DNA from: Xenorhabdus vietnamensis
Lineage (GTDB): Bacteria > Pseudomonadota > Gammaproteobacteria > Enterobacterales > Enterobacteriaceae
Reading direction: 5' to 3'
DNA: 64,000 nucleotides
Assembly: GCF_002127535.1 (NCBI RefSeq)
Contig: NZ_MUBJ01000021.1
Location: forward strand, 1 to 64,000
Shown piece by piece: positions 24,667-33,591 of the stretch (positions are counted from its first letter, which is position 1; each line of letters begins with the position of its first letter). The notes under the pieces were generated by a model that had not been told where the DNA came from, did no database searches, and was given only the letters and a program-made list of their open reading frames with translations. The translations under genes and the position numbers were made by a program.

Positions 24667-25116
24667 TTATTTCCCCAATATTGCTTCTAAATCCTGCTTC
24701 AAACTCGATATTTGATGAGTATACTTTTCCCGATATTCAGCATCTTCCAATAACTGTATGATCGTTTCTGACAAAGTATTGCCGCGACGTCGGGAGAGCG
24801 CTGAAAGCCGCTGCCAAACATGAAAATCCAGATCAATCGATTTCTTACGTGAGTGTTGGTGTTCAGCATTAAAATGACGCTTACGCCGTGCCCGAATCGT
24901 TTGCTTCATTCGGTTGGATAAATCCGGATTCATATGCAGAGAGATCCATTTCAGTACCTTGACTGGTTCTCGCTCTAACTTCATAAATTCATTGACCGCA
25001 TCCTGTGCAGCACTTTTTTCAATGTATTTAGTGATCGGCTCACCTTCACGGTGTTTTTTTGCTAAATATGCCCATTTCCAGCCACATTCCAGATTTTCCA
25101 ATTGTTGATATTTCAT
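24667..25116 (-). CDS. matP: Macrodomain Ter organiser MatP
   Basis: MatP binds matS sites across the replication terminus, compacts the Ter macrodomain and links it to the divisome through ZapB; it also displaces MukBEF from Ter, whose genes lie in this window. It has 149 residues (E. coli 150): N-terminal four-helix bundle ([26 protein letters not shown]), ribbon-helix-helix DNA-binding region ([29 protein letters not shown]) and C-terminal coiled coil. Convergent with ompA, in conserved order. Confidence 0.96.
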   Translation of the reverse strand: MKYQQLENLECGWKWAYLAKKHREGEPITKYIEKSAAQDAVNEFMKLEREPVKVLKWISLHMNPDLSNRMKQTIRARRKRHFNAEHQHSRKKSIDLDFHVWQRLSALSRRRGNTLSETIIQLLEDAEYREKYTHQISSLKQDLEAILGK

Positions 25117-25287
25117 TTCATCTCTCAGTGACAGCGTAACTTAAATTAAGCATAGCAACTATTTCTTCGAATTGCCCATAACAACACAGAATATAGGCAT
25201 ATTTTACAAGCAATGAAAGCTCTGGCTCAAATGTCGTTTCTTCCAAAATTATGGCATGTTGGTTCATTGCTTAATCTTGTATAATAA

Positions 25288-27063
25288 ATGTTTCCCTTTT
25301 TACTATATGTAGCTATCACTTTGACGAATATAAAATTAGACTGGCAGGCATTACAGCCAAACAATGCGCCGTATCAAGCACTCTTTAATTCTGTCGCTGA
25401 ATTACCCTCCATCACAATGGATGAAGTTCAACCCAGATTGTACAGTGGATTATCCCTTTTTTGTCAGACTTCTCTACGTCAGCCTTTTATGCTGCTGAAG
25501 GCGGAAGAGAGTGATGCTTATCTGTCTCTTTTATCCGATACGATTTCCTCTTTGTTACCAGAGAACTTGCCGGAGAATCGTCCAAGTATCGGCGGTTATT
25601 ATCATATAGAGCACCAAACTATTATTTGGCACCCTTCAGAGGAAGGCCTTTTTGCACCAACTAAACGAGTTGCTTACCGTGAATGGATTGAGCCAGAGCA
25701 ACTATTTGGCAATATCTATACGCATCAAGGGGTTCTTCAACTACAACCCGGTCTTATCCATCAGGTAAATGGTGGTATCTTGATTTTGCCTCTGCGTACC
25801 CTACTCTCTCAGCCATTGATGTGGGTTCGCCTCAAGCAAATGATTGTTCAACGCCGTTTTGACTGGCTGTCACACGATGAAAATCGTTCTCTTCCACTAC
25901 CAATACCTTCAATGGAATTGGATCTTCGTCTGCTTTTAGTCGGAGACAGGCTTAGTCTTGAAGAGCTACAATCTATTGAGCCTGAGCTGGCAAATAATGC
26001 ATTGTATGGTGAGTTTGAGTTGGATATGCCCTTTCATGAAGAAGATGATCTGGCAGTATGGTGCCGATATGTTAATGAAATCACCCGGCAACAAAACTTT
26101 CCTCCTTTAAGTACCGATGCTTGGCCTGAACTGATTAAACTCGCTGCTCGTTATACAGAAGATCAATTCCAGTTACCTCTGGATATCCAATGGATACAAC
26201 AAAAACTGGAAGCTGCGGCCAATTATCATCAAGAAAACCAGATCACAAAATATTCGCTACAACAAGCAGAGGATAATCGTATTTGGCGTCATGGCTATTT
26301 ATCTGAACGCAGCATGGACGAAATTCTGAAAGGACAAATATTGATTCGTACGCAAGGCTCAGTTATTGGACAAATCAATGGGCTATCCGTGCTCGAATAT
26401 CCCGGACACCCTGAGCCAATGGGTGAACCCTCCCGTATCAGTTGTGTTGTACACTTAGGGGATGGAGAATTTGTTGATGTGGAGCGCAAAGTTGAGTTAG
26501 GTGGCAATATTCATGCGAAAGGCATGATGATCATGCAGGCTTATTTAATTTCTGAATTGAAATTAGATCAGCCACAGCCTTTTTCCGCTTCCATTGTCTT
26601 TGAACAATCCTATGGTGAAGTAGATGGAGACAGTGCTTCACTTGCTGAATTGTGCGCCCTTATCAGCGCCCTATCACAGCAACCTATCGACCAGCAAATT
26701 GCTGTTACTGGTGCAGTCGACCAATTTGGTTATGTACAACCCATTGGAGGCATTAATGAAAAAATCGAAGGCTTCTTCCGCCTATGTAACTATCGCGGAT
26801 TAACTGGCCATCAAGGTGTCATTATTCCATCCATAAATATTCAACATTTATGCTTGAATCAAGATGTTCTTGATGCAGTACAAAATGGGCAATTCCATAT
26901 TTGGGCAGTTGAGCATGTCTCTGAGGCCGCATCATTGTTACTCGGCATTCCCTATTATGATCCACAAAAAGAACACTTGTTAGCTATGATACATGAACGT
27001 ATAACACAAGCTAATATTCAAGAAAGACCTCAGTTCCCTTGGTTTCTCCGCTGGTTAGGTTAA
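25288..27063 (+). CDS. lonH: Lon-like ATP-independent protease LonH/YcbZ
   Basis: Member of the S16 (Lon) family with a degenerate ATPase part; role poorly defined. The C-terminal protease domain holds the catalytic serine in GEVDGDSASLAEL and the lysine in PIGGINEKIEGF; the N-terminal half (LQPGLIHQVNGGILILPLRTLL) is the family's AAA-derived region without a usable Walker A. It has 591 residues from the ATG at 25288. The E. coli start aligns with a TTG at 25321 (TNIKLDW), and neither has a strong ribosome site, so the true start is uncertain by 11 codons. It is upstream of fabA, in the E. coli order. Confidence 0.92.
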   Translation: MFPFLLYVAITLTNIKLDWQALQPNNAPYQALFNSVAELPSITMDEVQPRLYSGLSLFCQTSLRQPFMLLKAEESDAYLSLLSDTISSLLPENLPENRPSIGGYYHIEHQTIIWHPSEEGLFAPTKRVAYREWIEPEQLFGNIYTHQGVLQLQPGLIHQVNGGILILPLRTLLSQPLMWVRLKQMIVQRRFDWLSHDENRSLPLPIPSMELDLRLLLVGDRLSLEELQSIEPELANNALYGEFELDMPFHEEDDLAVWCRYVNEITRQQNFPPLSTDAWPELIKLAARYTEDQFQLPLDIQWIQQKLEAAANYHQENQITKYSLQQAEDNRIWRHGYLSERSMDEILKGQILIRTQGSVIGQINGLSVLEYPGHPEPMGEPSRISCVVHLGDGEFVDVERKVELGGNIHAKGMMIMQAYLISELKLDQPQPFSASIVFEQSYGEVDGDSASLAELCALISALSQQPIDQQIAVTGAVDQFGYVQPIGGINEKIEGFFRLCNYRGLTGHQGVIIPSINIQHLCLNQDVLDAVQNGQFHIWAVEHVSEAASLLLGIPYYDPQKEHLLAMIHERITQANIQERPQFPWFLRWLG

Positions 27064-27073
27064 CTCCCTAATT

Positions 27074-27090
27074 ATCTGATCGGAGTTGTT
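27074..27090 (+). promoter_or_regulatory. FadR-type activator site of fabA
   Basis: ATCTGATCGGAGTTGTT fits the FadR 17-bp pattern (AnCTGGTCnGAnnTGTT) with one change. In E. coli FadR activates fabA from an almost identical site at this position. Long-chain acyl-CoA would release it and lower unsaturated fatty acid synthesis. Confidence 0.75.
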
Positions 27091-27091
27091 G

Positions 27092-27109
27092 AGCGTACAA
27101 GTGTACGCT
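27092..27109. promoter_or_regulatory. FabR-type operator of fabA
   Basis: Perfect palindrome AGCGTACA-AG-TGTACGCT placed 1 bp after the FadR site. It matches the FabR (YijC) repressor box known upstream of fabA and fabB in enterobacteria. The two sites form a composite control element, FadR activation plus FabR repression. Confidence 0.82.
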
Positions 27110-27148
27110 ATTCTCTAGCCCTACATGATTATAAGGCAATCTGAGAAT

Positions 27149-27667
27149 ATGTTTAAAAAACAAGAGTCCTACACGAAAGAAGAACTTCAAGCCTCTGGAC
27201 AAGGTAAATTGTTTGGTGAAAATGGACCACCGCTGCCTTCTGGCAATATGCTGATGATGGATCGCATCACGAAAATGACAGAAACTGGTGGTATTTACAA
27301 TAAGGGGTATGTCGAAGCTGAGTTCGACATTAACCCTGAGTTGTGGTTTTTCGATTGCCATTTTGTCAATGATCCTGTCATGCCCGGCTGCCTCGGCCTT
27401 GATGCCATGTGGCAGCTTGTTGGTTTCTTTTTGGGCTGGCTCGGCGGAGAAGGTAAAGGTCGTGCACTAGGCGTTGGAGAAGTCAAATTTACTGGTCAAA
27501 TATTACCAACGGCAAAAAAAGTGACCTACCGCATTAATTTCAAGCGTGTCATTAATCGCAAATTAATAATGGGGCTGGCTGATGGCGAGGTTCTGGTAGA
27601 TGGCAAACTGATTTATACTGCGACTGATTTGAAAGTAGGCTTATTCAAAGATACCAGTGCTTTTTAA
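27149..27667 (+). CDS. fabA: 3-hydroxydecanoyl-ACP dehydratase/isomerase FabA
   Basis: FabA dehydrates 3-hydroxyacyl-ACP and isomerises trans-2- to cis-3-decenoyl-ACP, the branch point to unsaturated fatty acids. From the ATG at 27149 it has 172 residues, exactly the E. coli length; the upstream ATG at 27125 would add eight residues not found in the family. Hot-dog fold with active-site His71 ([14 protein letters not shown]) and Asp85 (LGLDAMWQ), and the conserved [18 protein letters not shown] block. FadR and FabR sites lie 40-75 bp upstream. A strong terminator follows. Confidence 0.97.
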   Translation: MFKKQESYTKEELQASGQGKLFGENGPPLPSGNMLMMDRITKMTETGGIYNKGYVEAEFDINPELWFFDCHFVNDPVMPGCLGLDAMWQLVGFFLGWLGGEGKGRALGVGEVKFTGQILPTAKKVTYRINFKRVINRKLIMGLADGEVLVDGKLIYTATDLKVGLFKDTSAF

Positions 27668-27739
27668 TGAACCAGCATAACTAATCAATGAACTCACATT
27701 GGCGACTAACAAATTGATTAGCTTCTGTCTCCGATGCTG

Positions 27740-27766
27740 AACACCTCCGCCACTGCGGAGGTGTTT
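27740..27766. terminator. Bidirectional terminator between fabA and rmf
   Basis: AACACCTCCGC (27740-27750), 4-nt loop CACT, GCGGAGGTGTT (27755-27765): an 11-bp perfect G+C-rich stem with T after it on the plus strand. It is placed between converging genes. Confidence 0.88.
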
Positions 27767-27783
27767 ATCCCATTAAATTAACC

Positions 27784-27942
27784 TCAAACACGATCTTCCC
27801 ACGCTTGACGCCATCCCCCTAACCAATACGAACGAGCATTCAATGAATGATAAGGACAATTCTCCCGTGGCCGTCCCAAAATGCCTGCTTGATAGCCTCT
27901 GGAAAGTGCTCTTGCTAAACGGTCTCTTTTCTGTCTTTTCAT
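27784..27942 (-). CDS. rmf: Ribosome modulation factor RMF
   Basis: RMF dimerises 70S ribosomes into inactive 100S particles in stationary phase. The frame encodes 52 residues, too short for a usual ORF cut-off: MKRQKRDRLARALSRGYQAG followed by ILGRPRENCPYHSLNAR and YWLGGWRQAWEDRV. It matches the E. coli 55-residue protein over its whole length apart from a shorter C-terminus. AGGAAG lies just before the ATG at 27942. Order fabA-rmf-pqi is as in E. coli. A 64-residue frame on the same strand overlapping it is a shadow. Confidence 0.95.
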   Translation of the reverse strand: MKRQKRDRLARALSRGYQAGILGRPRENCPYHSLNARSYWLGGWRQAWEDRV

Positions 27943-28082
27943 ACTTTACTTCCTCACTTGTTACCATGAAGATAAATAAATGATCGTTTTTTATCCTATT
28001 TTTCTAGTGGTATCCTGATATGAAATGAATATCAAGCAGAGGCAGACCTAAAATAGCTATGGTAGATTTTTACTCTGCTCGG

Positions 28083-28703
28083 TTAACGTTGCAAAGAAAG
28101 TTGTCTCGCAATGGATTTAGCTAACTGATCGTACCCCTTTGACAAAGTAAGCACTAATTCAGGGTAGCCATTTTTTTCCTGTTTCAATTTAAGGTTGAAA
28201 GGCCGCTTAATCACCTTGTTTGAGTTAGATAGTACCCAATAGCCTTCAATCAACACTTGCCCATCATATCGCCCGTGAAAAGCGGTTATTGTGATATCCA
28301 GCGCATCTGCATCTTTTTCTAACTCCTGGCCCGAAACCAAACGATTCGGAAATGCTGCGCTCAATTCAGAGATCAATGCTTGTTGTAACTGTTGCTGCAA
28401 TGGGCTGGCCCATAAATGGTTTGATGCATTAACATAGCTTACATCTCCTGTTTGATACACGATTCCAGGAGCCGCAAGGTAGTCAGAAAGGTTAACGCCT
28501 TTTATCCACAGCTGCGGTTCATGTTTCGCCCCCAGCTTGATTTCCTGTGATGTAGGTTTTTCCGTTACTGTATTAGCCAAAACAGGTAATTGATAATACG
28601 TTTTTTGTGGCTGACCATTACTGCACCCAGAAATAAATAAACTTCCAACCACAAAAACACTGACAGGAATAAAAAACGCCAATCTTGAAATTAACTTTTT
28701 CAT
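28083..28703 (-). CDS. pqiC: Lipoprotein PqiC
   Basis: Outer-membrane lipoprotein of the Pqi intermembrane transport system (ABC_trans_aux/DUF330 family). It has 206 residues: lipoprotein signal ending in the lipobox ISGC (Cys27), then the family segments TYYQLPVL, PQLWIKGVNLSDYLAAPGIVYQ and SHLWASPLQQQL. It forms the periplasmic/outer-membrane end of the PqiB tunnel. The pqiB stop and the pqiC start share the same bases (28703), so translation is coupled. Confidence 0.93.
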   Translation of the reverse strand: MKKLISRLAFFIPVSVFVVGSLFISGCSNGQPQKTYYQLPVLANTVTEKPTSQEIKLGAKHEPQLWIKGVNLSDYLAAPGIVYQTGDVSYVNASNHLWASPLQQQLQQALISELSAAFPNRLVSGQELEKDADALDITITAFHGRYDGQVLIEGYWVLSNSNKVIKRPFNLKLKQEKNGYPELVLTLSKGYDQLAKSIARQLSLQR

Positions 28704-30367
28704 TATTTAGGTGCCTTTTTAGGTTCTGGATCTTTTGTTGCTTCAGCTTCGAAGACCAATGCATTACTCTTATTGTTAAGCGTTTTCAAAACAGGTTGCA
28801 ACTCACGTAGTACCTGATCCAGCCGCTGCATATTGTCCATTAACTTACTATAAGCTGGTGAGCCTGGTTGAATTCCCTGCATACTACGATTCAACTCACA
28901 TAATGTATTTTGGATATCTTTAGGAAGTGCCTGCGCTTCTTGACTCTCAAGAATACGATTTAATTCAGTCATGGTTTTATGTGCTGCTTTAATCACCTTC
29001 TGGCTTTCTTCGAGTGTCCGCTTTGTCTGAATAAATACTGGCTCAATCGGCATATTATTGATTTTATCCAATGCCGTTATAACTTTTTGCTGAATCTGCG
29101 CCAATCCACCGCTGATTGTTGGTAAAGTTTCATAACCTGCAATTTCATGTGGGCCTTCCCAGACTTTCTCATTAGGGTAAAAATCCAGATCAATAAATAA
29201 TGCACCGGTCAGTAAATTTCCCGATTTCAAGGTAGCCCTCAACCCCCGGGTAATAATCAGCTTTAATTCTTTATCTGTATCGAATCCACTGCCCAATTCT
29301 TTTTCAAAACGTTCAGGCTCTATATGGATCAATACGGGAATACGAAACTCATTGTCGAGCCGTTGCCTAACTCCCCCTGAATAAAAAGGCACTGCTGCCA
29401 CAGTTCCCAATCGGATACCACGGAATTCAACAGGTGCTCCCACCTGTAACCCACGCACAGAATCAGAGAAAAATAATAAAAAGTCTTTATGCTGAGTATA
29501 AAGTGAATTTTGGATGCTTTTCTCACTATCATAAAGTTTGAAAATTTCTTTTTCTTTGACAGAATTACCCAAAGTCCAACCTTTTGGTACATCAAAACTC
29601 ACTCCACCCGCAAACAAAGTTGATAATGAAGCAACATCAACCCGTAAGCCTTGTGATGACATATCGAAAGATACACCACTGTCTTTCCAAAACCTGACAT
29701 TCGTTGTCAATAAACCATCGTAAGGGGCATTGACAAAAATTTGGTAGCGGATCTGTCGAGATTTGGGATCAAAAAGACCAGTTTCAACCGAACCTACACG
29801 ATAACCACGGAATAGTACTGGATCTCCAGGTGTTAGCCGCCCTGCTTTTTCGCTGGTCAGAATAATGCGAATGCCTTTTGCATCAGGGGAAGCAAGTGGA
29901 GGTGTGTCGAGCAATGAAAAGTTTCGTTCTTCCCCTCCTTGTGTACCGGGTTGTAATTCGATAAATACACCTGATAGTAATGTACTCAGGCCGGAAACTC
30001 CTTCACGTCCAATCTGAGGTTTGACAACCCAAAATGCGGTATCCTTGTGTAACAAACGTTCCATACCATCATTAAGGCGGGCTGTGATAATAACTTTATC
30101 CAAATTATCACTCAGTGATACGGTTTCAACGACACCAACATCGACACTGCGGCTTTTGATTTTAGTTTTTCCTGCTTCGATCCCCTCAGCACCAGTTGTT
30201 ATCAGAGTCACTGTTGGCCCTTGATGGCTGAAATGATAAAACAATATCCACGCTCCAATAAGCACAGTGATAATTGGTACGATCCATACAGGTGACCAAC
30301 TCTTCAGTTTACTGATTCTGGCTTGAGTCAGATCTTCTTCTTTATCCGTCACCTTACGATTCCTCAT
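28703..30367 (-). CDS. pqiB: MCE-domain protein PqiB
   Basis: PqiB spans the periplasm as a syringe-like stack of hexameric MCE rings and carries lipids or other hydrophobic compounds between the membranes; the operon responds to paraquat in E. coli. It has 554 residues: one N-terminal transmembrane helix (VWIVPIITVLIGAWILFYHF), three MCE domains (starts near GPTVTLITTGAEGI, GIRIILTSEKAGRL and FLLFFSDSVRGLQ) and a long C-terminal helical needle (about 440-540). It overlaps pqiA by 14 bp. Confidence 0.95.
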   Translation of the reverse strand: MRNRKVTDKEEDLTQARISKLKSWSPVWIVPIITVLIGAWILFYHFSHQGPTVTLITTGAEGIEAGKTKIKSRSVDVGVVETVSLSDNLDKVIITARLNDGMERLLHKDTAFWVVKPQIGREGVSGLSTLLSGVFIELQPGTQGGEERNFSLLDTPPLASPDAKGIRIILTSEKAGRLTPGDPVLFRGYRVGSVETGLFDPKSRQIRYQIFVNAPYDGLLTTNVRFWKDSGVSFDMSSQGLRVDVASLSTLFAGGVSFDVPKGWTLGNSVKEKEIFKLYDSEKSIQNSLYTQHKDFLLFFSDSVRGLQVGAPVEFRGIRLGTVAAVPFYSGGVRQRLDNEFRIPVLIHIEPERFEKELGSGFDTDKELKLIITRGLRATLKSGNLLTGALFIDLDFYPNEKVWEGPHEIAGYETLPTISGGLAQIQQKVITALDKINNMPIEPVFIQTKRTLEESQKVIKAAHKTMTELNRILESQEAQALPKDIQNTLCELNRSMQGIQPGSPAYSKLMDNMQRLDQVLRELQPVLKTLNNKSNALVFEAEATKDPEPKKAPK

Positions 30368-31622
30368 CTTTATGTAATTCGAATTTACTGTTGGATTTAT
30401 CCCAAGTTAAACGCGGATCAAATGTCATTGATGCAAACATTGTCAAGATCACTACTAAAGCAAACAGTACAGCCCCCATAGCAGGGTAGATACTCATTAA
30501 CTGTCCCATCTGAACCAGCGACGATAATACAGCAATCACAAACACATCAATCATTGACCAACGGCCAACAAACTCCACAGCTTCATAAATAAGATGCATC
30601 GTTTCAGAATCATGTCGGCCTTGTCTTTTTGCATCCCAACACAACCAACTAATAGCCAGCATTTTCAATAAAGGCACCATAATACTGGCAATAAAAATAA
30701 CCATCGCAACAGGATAAGAACCGGAACTCCAAAGTAGAATAATGCCTTCTAGAATAGTGGAATTAATGTGGCTTCCTAATGCTTGGGTTACCATAATCGG
30801 TAAAACATTTGCCGGAATATAAAGTATGACTGATGTTATCAGTAGTGCCATTGTGTATTGGAGACTATGGTGACGACGGGCATGTCCCTTTGTGTGACAA
30901 CGGGAGCATTGAAATTGCTGGGCTGGCAAAATGGCAGTACAACACTGACATAACCTGACTCCTTGCACCAGCCCGGGTATTCCTGCTTGTAACTTATGAC
31001 AAATTTTAGGGGCGGACTCTATTTCATTCCAAAACCAATGTCTATCAAGACATTGAAATGCCCTGATCTGAAACAAACAAAATAGACAATAAGGTAAGAA
31101 GCTCAAACCAATGCTGATTTCACCATATGCCATGAGCTTAACAAAGCTCACCAGCACACCCGCAAGGAAGATTTCTGCCATACACCACGTTTTCATCTTA
31201 AACAGGATGCGCGCCAACTCTATTTTCAAGCGGTACGCCATTTTGACGTTCTGACATAAGAGGATGATGGCAACCATACAAAATGTCGGCACAAGCTGAA
31301 CGAAGATCAGAAAAAACACAGCCATGCTGGAATAGTCTTCACTAAACATCGCTTTGGGGATCTGAGTTAATGTTATTTTGCTCTCAATCCCCGCAACACT
31401 CATGCTAACAAAAGGAAACAGGCAAGCGAGAAAGAGCATCATTAATGCGCTTAATGCATAGCCTGTTGGTTGGTTACGCGGCTCTTTCCACTTTGCTGCC
31501 AGTAAAGTATTACATCGTGGACAAACCGCCTTTTTCCCTTGTTCCAAATCAGGCACAGCCACCAGCATGTCACACTGGGGACAAAGAACCAGCTTGTCGT
31601 GCTGGTGGTTATTGGAACACAA
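30354..31622 (-). CDS. pqiA: Inner-membrane protein PqiA
   Basis: Integral membrane partner of PqiB. It has 422 residues with two homologous halves, each a zinc-ribbon pair of CxxC motifs (CPQCDM...CPRCNT near the start and CQCCTA...CSRCHT near residue 225) followed by about four transmembrane segments. No ATPase is seen, consistent with the family. First gene of pqiABC; the start lies 55 bp after the uup stop. Confidence 0.95.
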   Translation of the reverse strand: MCSNNHQHDKLVLCPQCDMLVAVPDLEQGKKAVCPRCNTLLAAKWKEPRNQPTGYALSALMMLFLACLFPFVSMSVAGIESKITLTQIPKAMFSEDYSSMAVFFLIFVQLVPTFCMVAIILLCQNVKMAYRLKIELARILFKMKTWCMAEIFLAGVLVSFVKLMAYGEISIGLSFLPYCLFCLFQIRAFQCLDRHWFWNEIESAPKICHKLQAGIPGLVQGVRLCQCCTAILPAQQFQCSRCHTKGHARRHHSLQYTMALLITSVILYIPANVLPIMVTQALGSHINSTILEGIILLWSSGSYPVAMVIFIASIMVPLLKMLAISWLCWDAKRQGRHDSETMHLIYEAVEFVGRWSMIDVFVIAVLSSLVQMGQLMSIYPAMGAVLFALVVILTMFASMTFDPRLTWDKSNSKFELHKDEES

Positions 31623-31676
31623 AGTGTTTCTCCTTTAGCAAAACCCACAAGTTTCTTTTATGCTATTCGGTAGCTA

Positions 31677-33587
31677 TCATCCGTTTTTCATCATTTCCAA
31701 TTCCTGCCAACGATCAAAAGCCTTTTCCAGTTCTTGTTCTTTATTTGCCAATTCATTCAGGATATTTTGTGTAATTTCATGTGATTGGTTGAAGAAATCC
31801 GGGTCACTGACCCGAGATTGTAATTTATCTACCCCTTCTTCTAGCTTTTCTAATAGTGATGGTAGTTGCTCTAATTCACGCAGTAAATGGTAACTTATCT
31901 TATTATTTGTCCGTTTTGGCGATTCTTTTGGTTTTACTGCCTTACCGTCAACATTCACCTTTTTCTCTGAAGCTTGACGCAGGGATATAGTTTGTGTTCG
32001 TTGCTGCTGCGCATCGTAATATCCCCCTACATAATTATTGATTTCACCATTGCCTTCAAAAATCCAGCATTCAGTGACTGAGTTATCAACAAATTGACGA
32101 TCGTGGCTCACCAAAATCACAGTTCCGGTATAGCCATCAACCAATTCTTCCAGTAGTTCCAATGTTTCAACATCAAGGTCATTGGTCGGTTCGTCAAGAA
32201 TAAGGAGATTGCTTGGTTTCAAGAATAAACGAGCCAACAATAACCGATTGCGCTCACCACCAGAAAGTGCTCGTACAGGAGTCATCGCTCGTTTGGGGTG
32301 GAAAAGGAAATCCTGTAAATAACCCAGTACATGGCGGGAACGTCCATTGACCATGACTTCCTGTTTACCTTCTGCCAGATTATCCATCACGGTTTTATCA
32401 GGATCCAATGCAGTACGGTGCTGATCAAAGTAAGCCACTTCAAGCTTTGTCCCACAATGAATACGTCCACTATCTGCTGACATCCCCCCCAGCATGAGTT
32501 TCAATAGTGTCGTTTTACCGCAGCCGTTTGGCCCTACCAACGCAATTTTGTCACCACGCTGAACTTGAGCTGAGAAATTTTTGACCAATGTTTTATCATC
32601 AATCTGATAATTCACATTTTCCATCTCAAATACAATCTTACCGGAACGTGTCGATTCTTCGACCTGCATCTTGGCAGTTCCCATAACATTGCGGCGTTCA
32701 GAACGTTCTACCCGTAGTGCTTTCAGTGCTCTTACCCGACCTTCATTGCGGGTACGCCGTGCTTTAATCCCCTGACGGATCCAAACTTCTTCCTGTGCCA
32801 GTTTTTTATCAAATTCGGCATTTTGCAAATCTTCAACCCGCAGGGCTTCTTCTTTTCCTTCAAGATACTTATCGTAATTCCCCGGCCATGAAGTCAGCTT
32901 CCCGCGATCCAAATCAACAATGCGTGTCGCCATATTACGAATGAATGAGCGGTCATGGGAAATGAACACAAGGCTGCCATTAAAGTCTTTCAGGAAATTC
33001 TCCAACCATTCGATGGTATCAATATCAAGGTGGTTGGTCGGTTCATCAAGAAACAGCACTCTTGGAGAGCAAACCAGTGCCCGGCCTAATGCCGCCTTAC
33101 GCAACCAACCACCAGATAATGAAGATAATTTCGCTTCTGCTGGCAAGGAGAGTTGTTTCAGTACGTCGCTAATACGGCTATCCAATGACCATAGGCCTTG
33201 GATATCCAGTATTTCCTGTAATTCTGCCAGGCGATTAAGGTTCTTGTCGCTAGGATCTGTTTCCACCAAACGCGAAACATGATGGAACGCTTTAATGCAT
33301 TCCGCCTGCTCTTTTACCCCTTCTGCAACAAAATCAAATACCGTGCCTTCTACATCACGGGGAGGATCTTGCTGTAAGCGCGCAACAATCAGGTCTTGTT
33401 CATAAATGACTAAGCCATCATCCAGTGGCTGTTCTTTTGCCAATACGCGCAATAATGTGGATTTTCCCGCACCATTTCTACCAACCAAACACACTCTTTC
33501 GTTTTCTTCGATGTGCAGCTCAGCGTTATCCAACAACGGCGCATCACTGAATGATAACCAAGCACCGGATAAACTAATCAATGACAT
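31677..33587 (-). CDS. uup: ABC-F ATPase Uup
   Basis: ABC-F protein acting on ribosomes and linked in E. coli to transposon excision and ribosome assembly. From the ATG at 33587 it has 636 residues (E. coli 635); the longer frame adds 22 residues not in the family. Two ABC domains: Walker A GRNGAGKS and GPNGCGKT, signatures LSGGWLRKAALGRAL and LSGGERNRLLLARLF, Walker B FLDEPTNHLD and ILDEPTNDLD. The ABC-F interdomain linker and a C-terminal coiled-coil DNA-binding domain (about 560-636) are present. Four base pairs after rlmKL, so one operon. Confidence 0.96.
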   Translation of the reverse strand: MSLISLSGAWLSFSDAPLLDNAELHIEENERVCLVGRNGAGKSTLLRVLAKEQPLDDGLVIYEQDLIVARLQQDPPRDVEGTVFDFVAEGVKEQAECIKAFHHVSRLVETDPSDKNLNRLAELQEILDIQGLWSLDSRISDVLKQLSLPAEAKLSSLSGGWLRKAALGRALVCSPRVLFLDEPTNHLDIDTIEWLENFLKDFNGSLVFISHDRSFIRNMATRIVDLDRGKLTSWPGNYDKYLEGKEEALRVEDLQNAEFDKKLAQEEVWIRQGIKARRTRNEGRVRALKALRVERSERRNVMGTAKMQVEESTRSGKIVFEMENVNYQIDDKTLVKNFSAQVQRGDKIALVGPNGCGKTTLLKLMLGGMSADSGRIHCGTKLEVAYFDQHRTALDPDKTVMDNLAEGKQEVMVNGRSRHVLGYLQDFLFHPKRAMTPVRALSGGERNRLLLARLFLKPSNLLILDEPTNDLDVETLELLEELVDGYTGTVILVSHDRQFVDNSVTECWIFEGNGEINNYVGGYYDAQQQRTQTISLRQASEKKVNVDGKAVKPKESPKRTNNKISYHLLRELEQLPSLLEKLEEGVDKLQSRVSDPDFFNQSHEITQNILNELANKEQELEKAFDRWQELEMMKNG

Positions 33588-33591
33588 AATG

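Noticed and set aside
27773-27967. 64-codon minus-strand frame after fabA
   Set aside because: It is another frame of rmf; the rmf frame (27784-27942) matches the known protein along its length and has a ribosome site.
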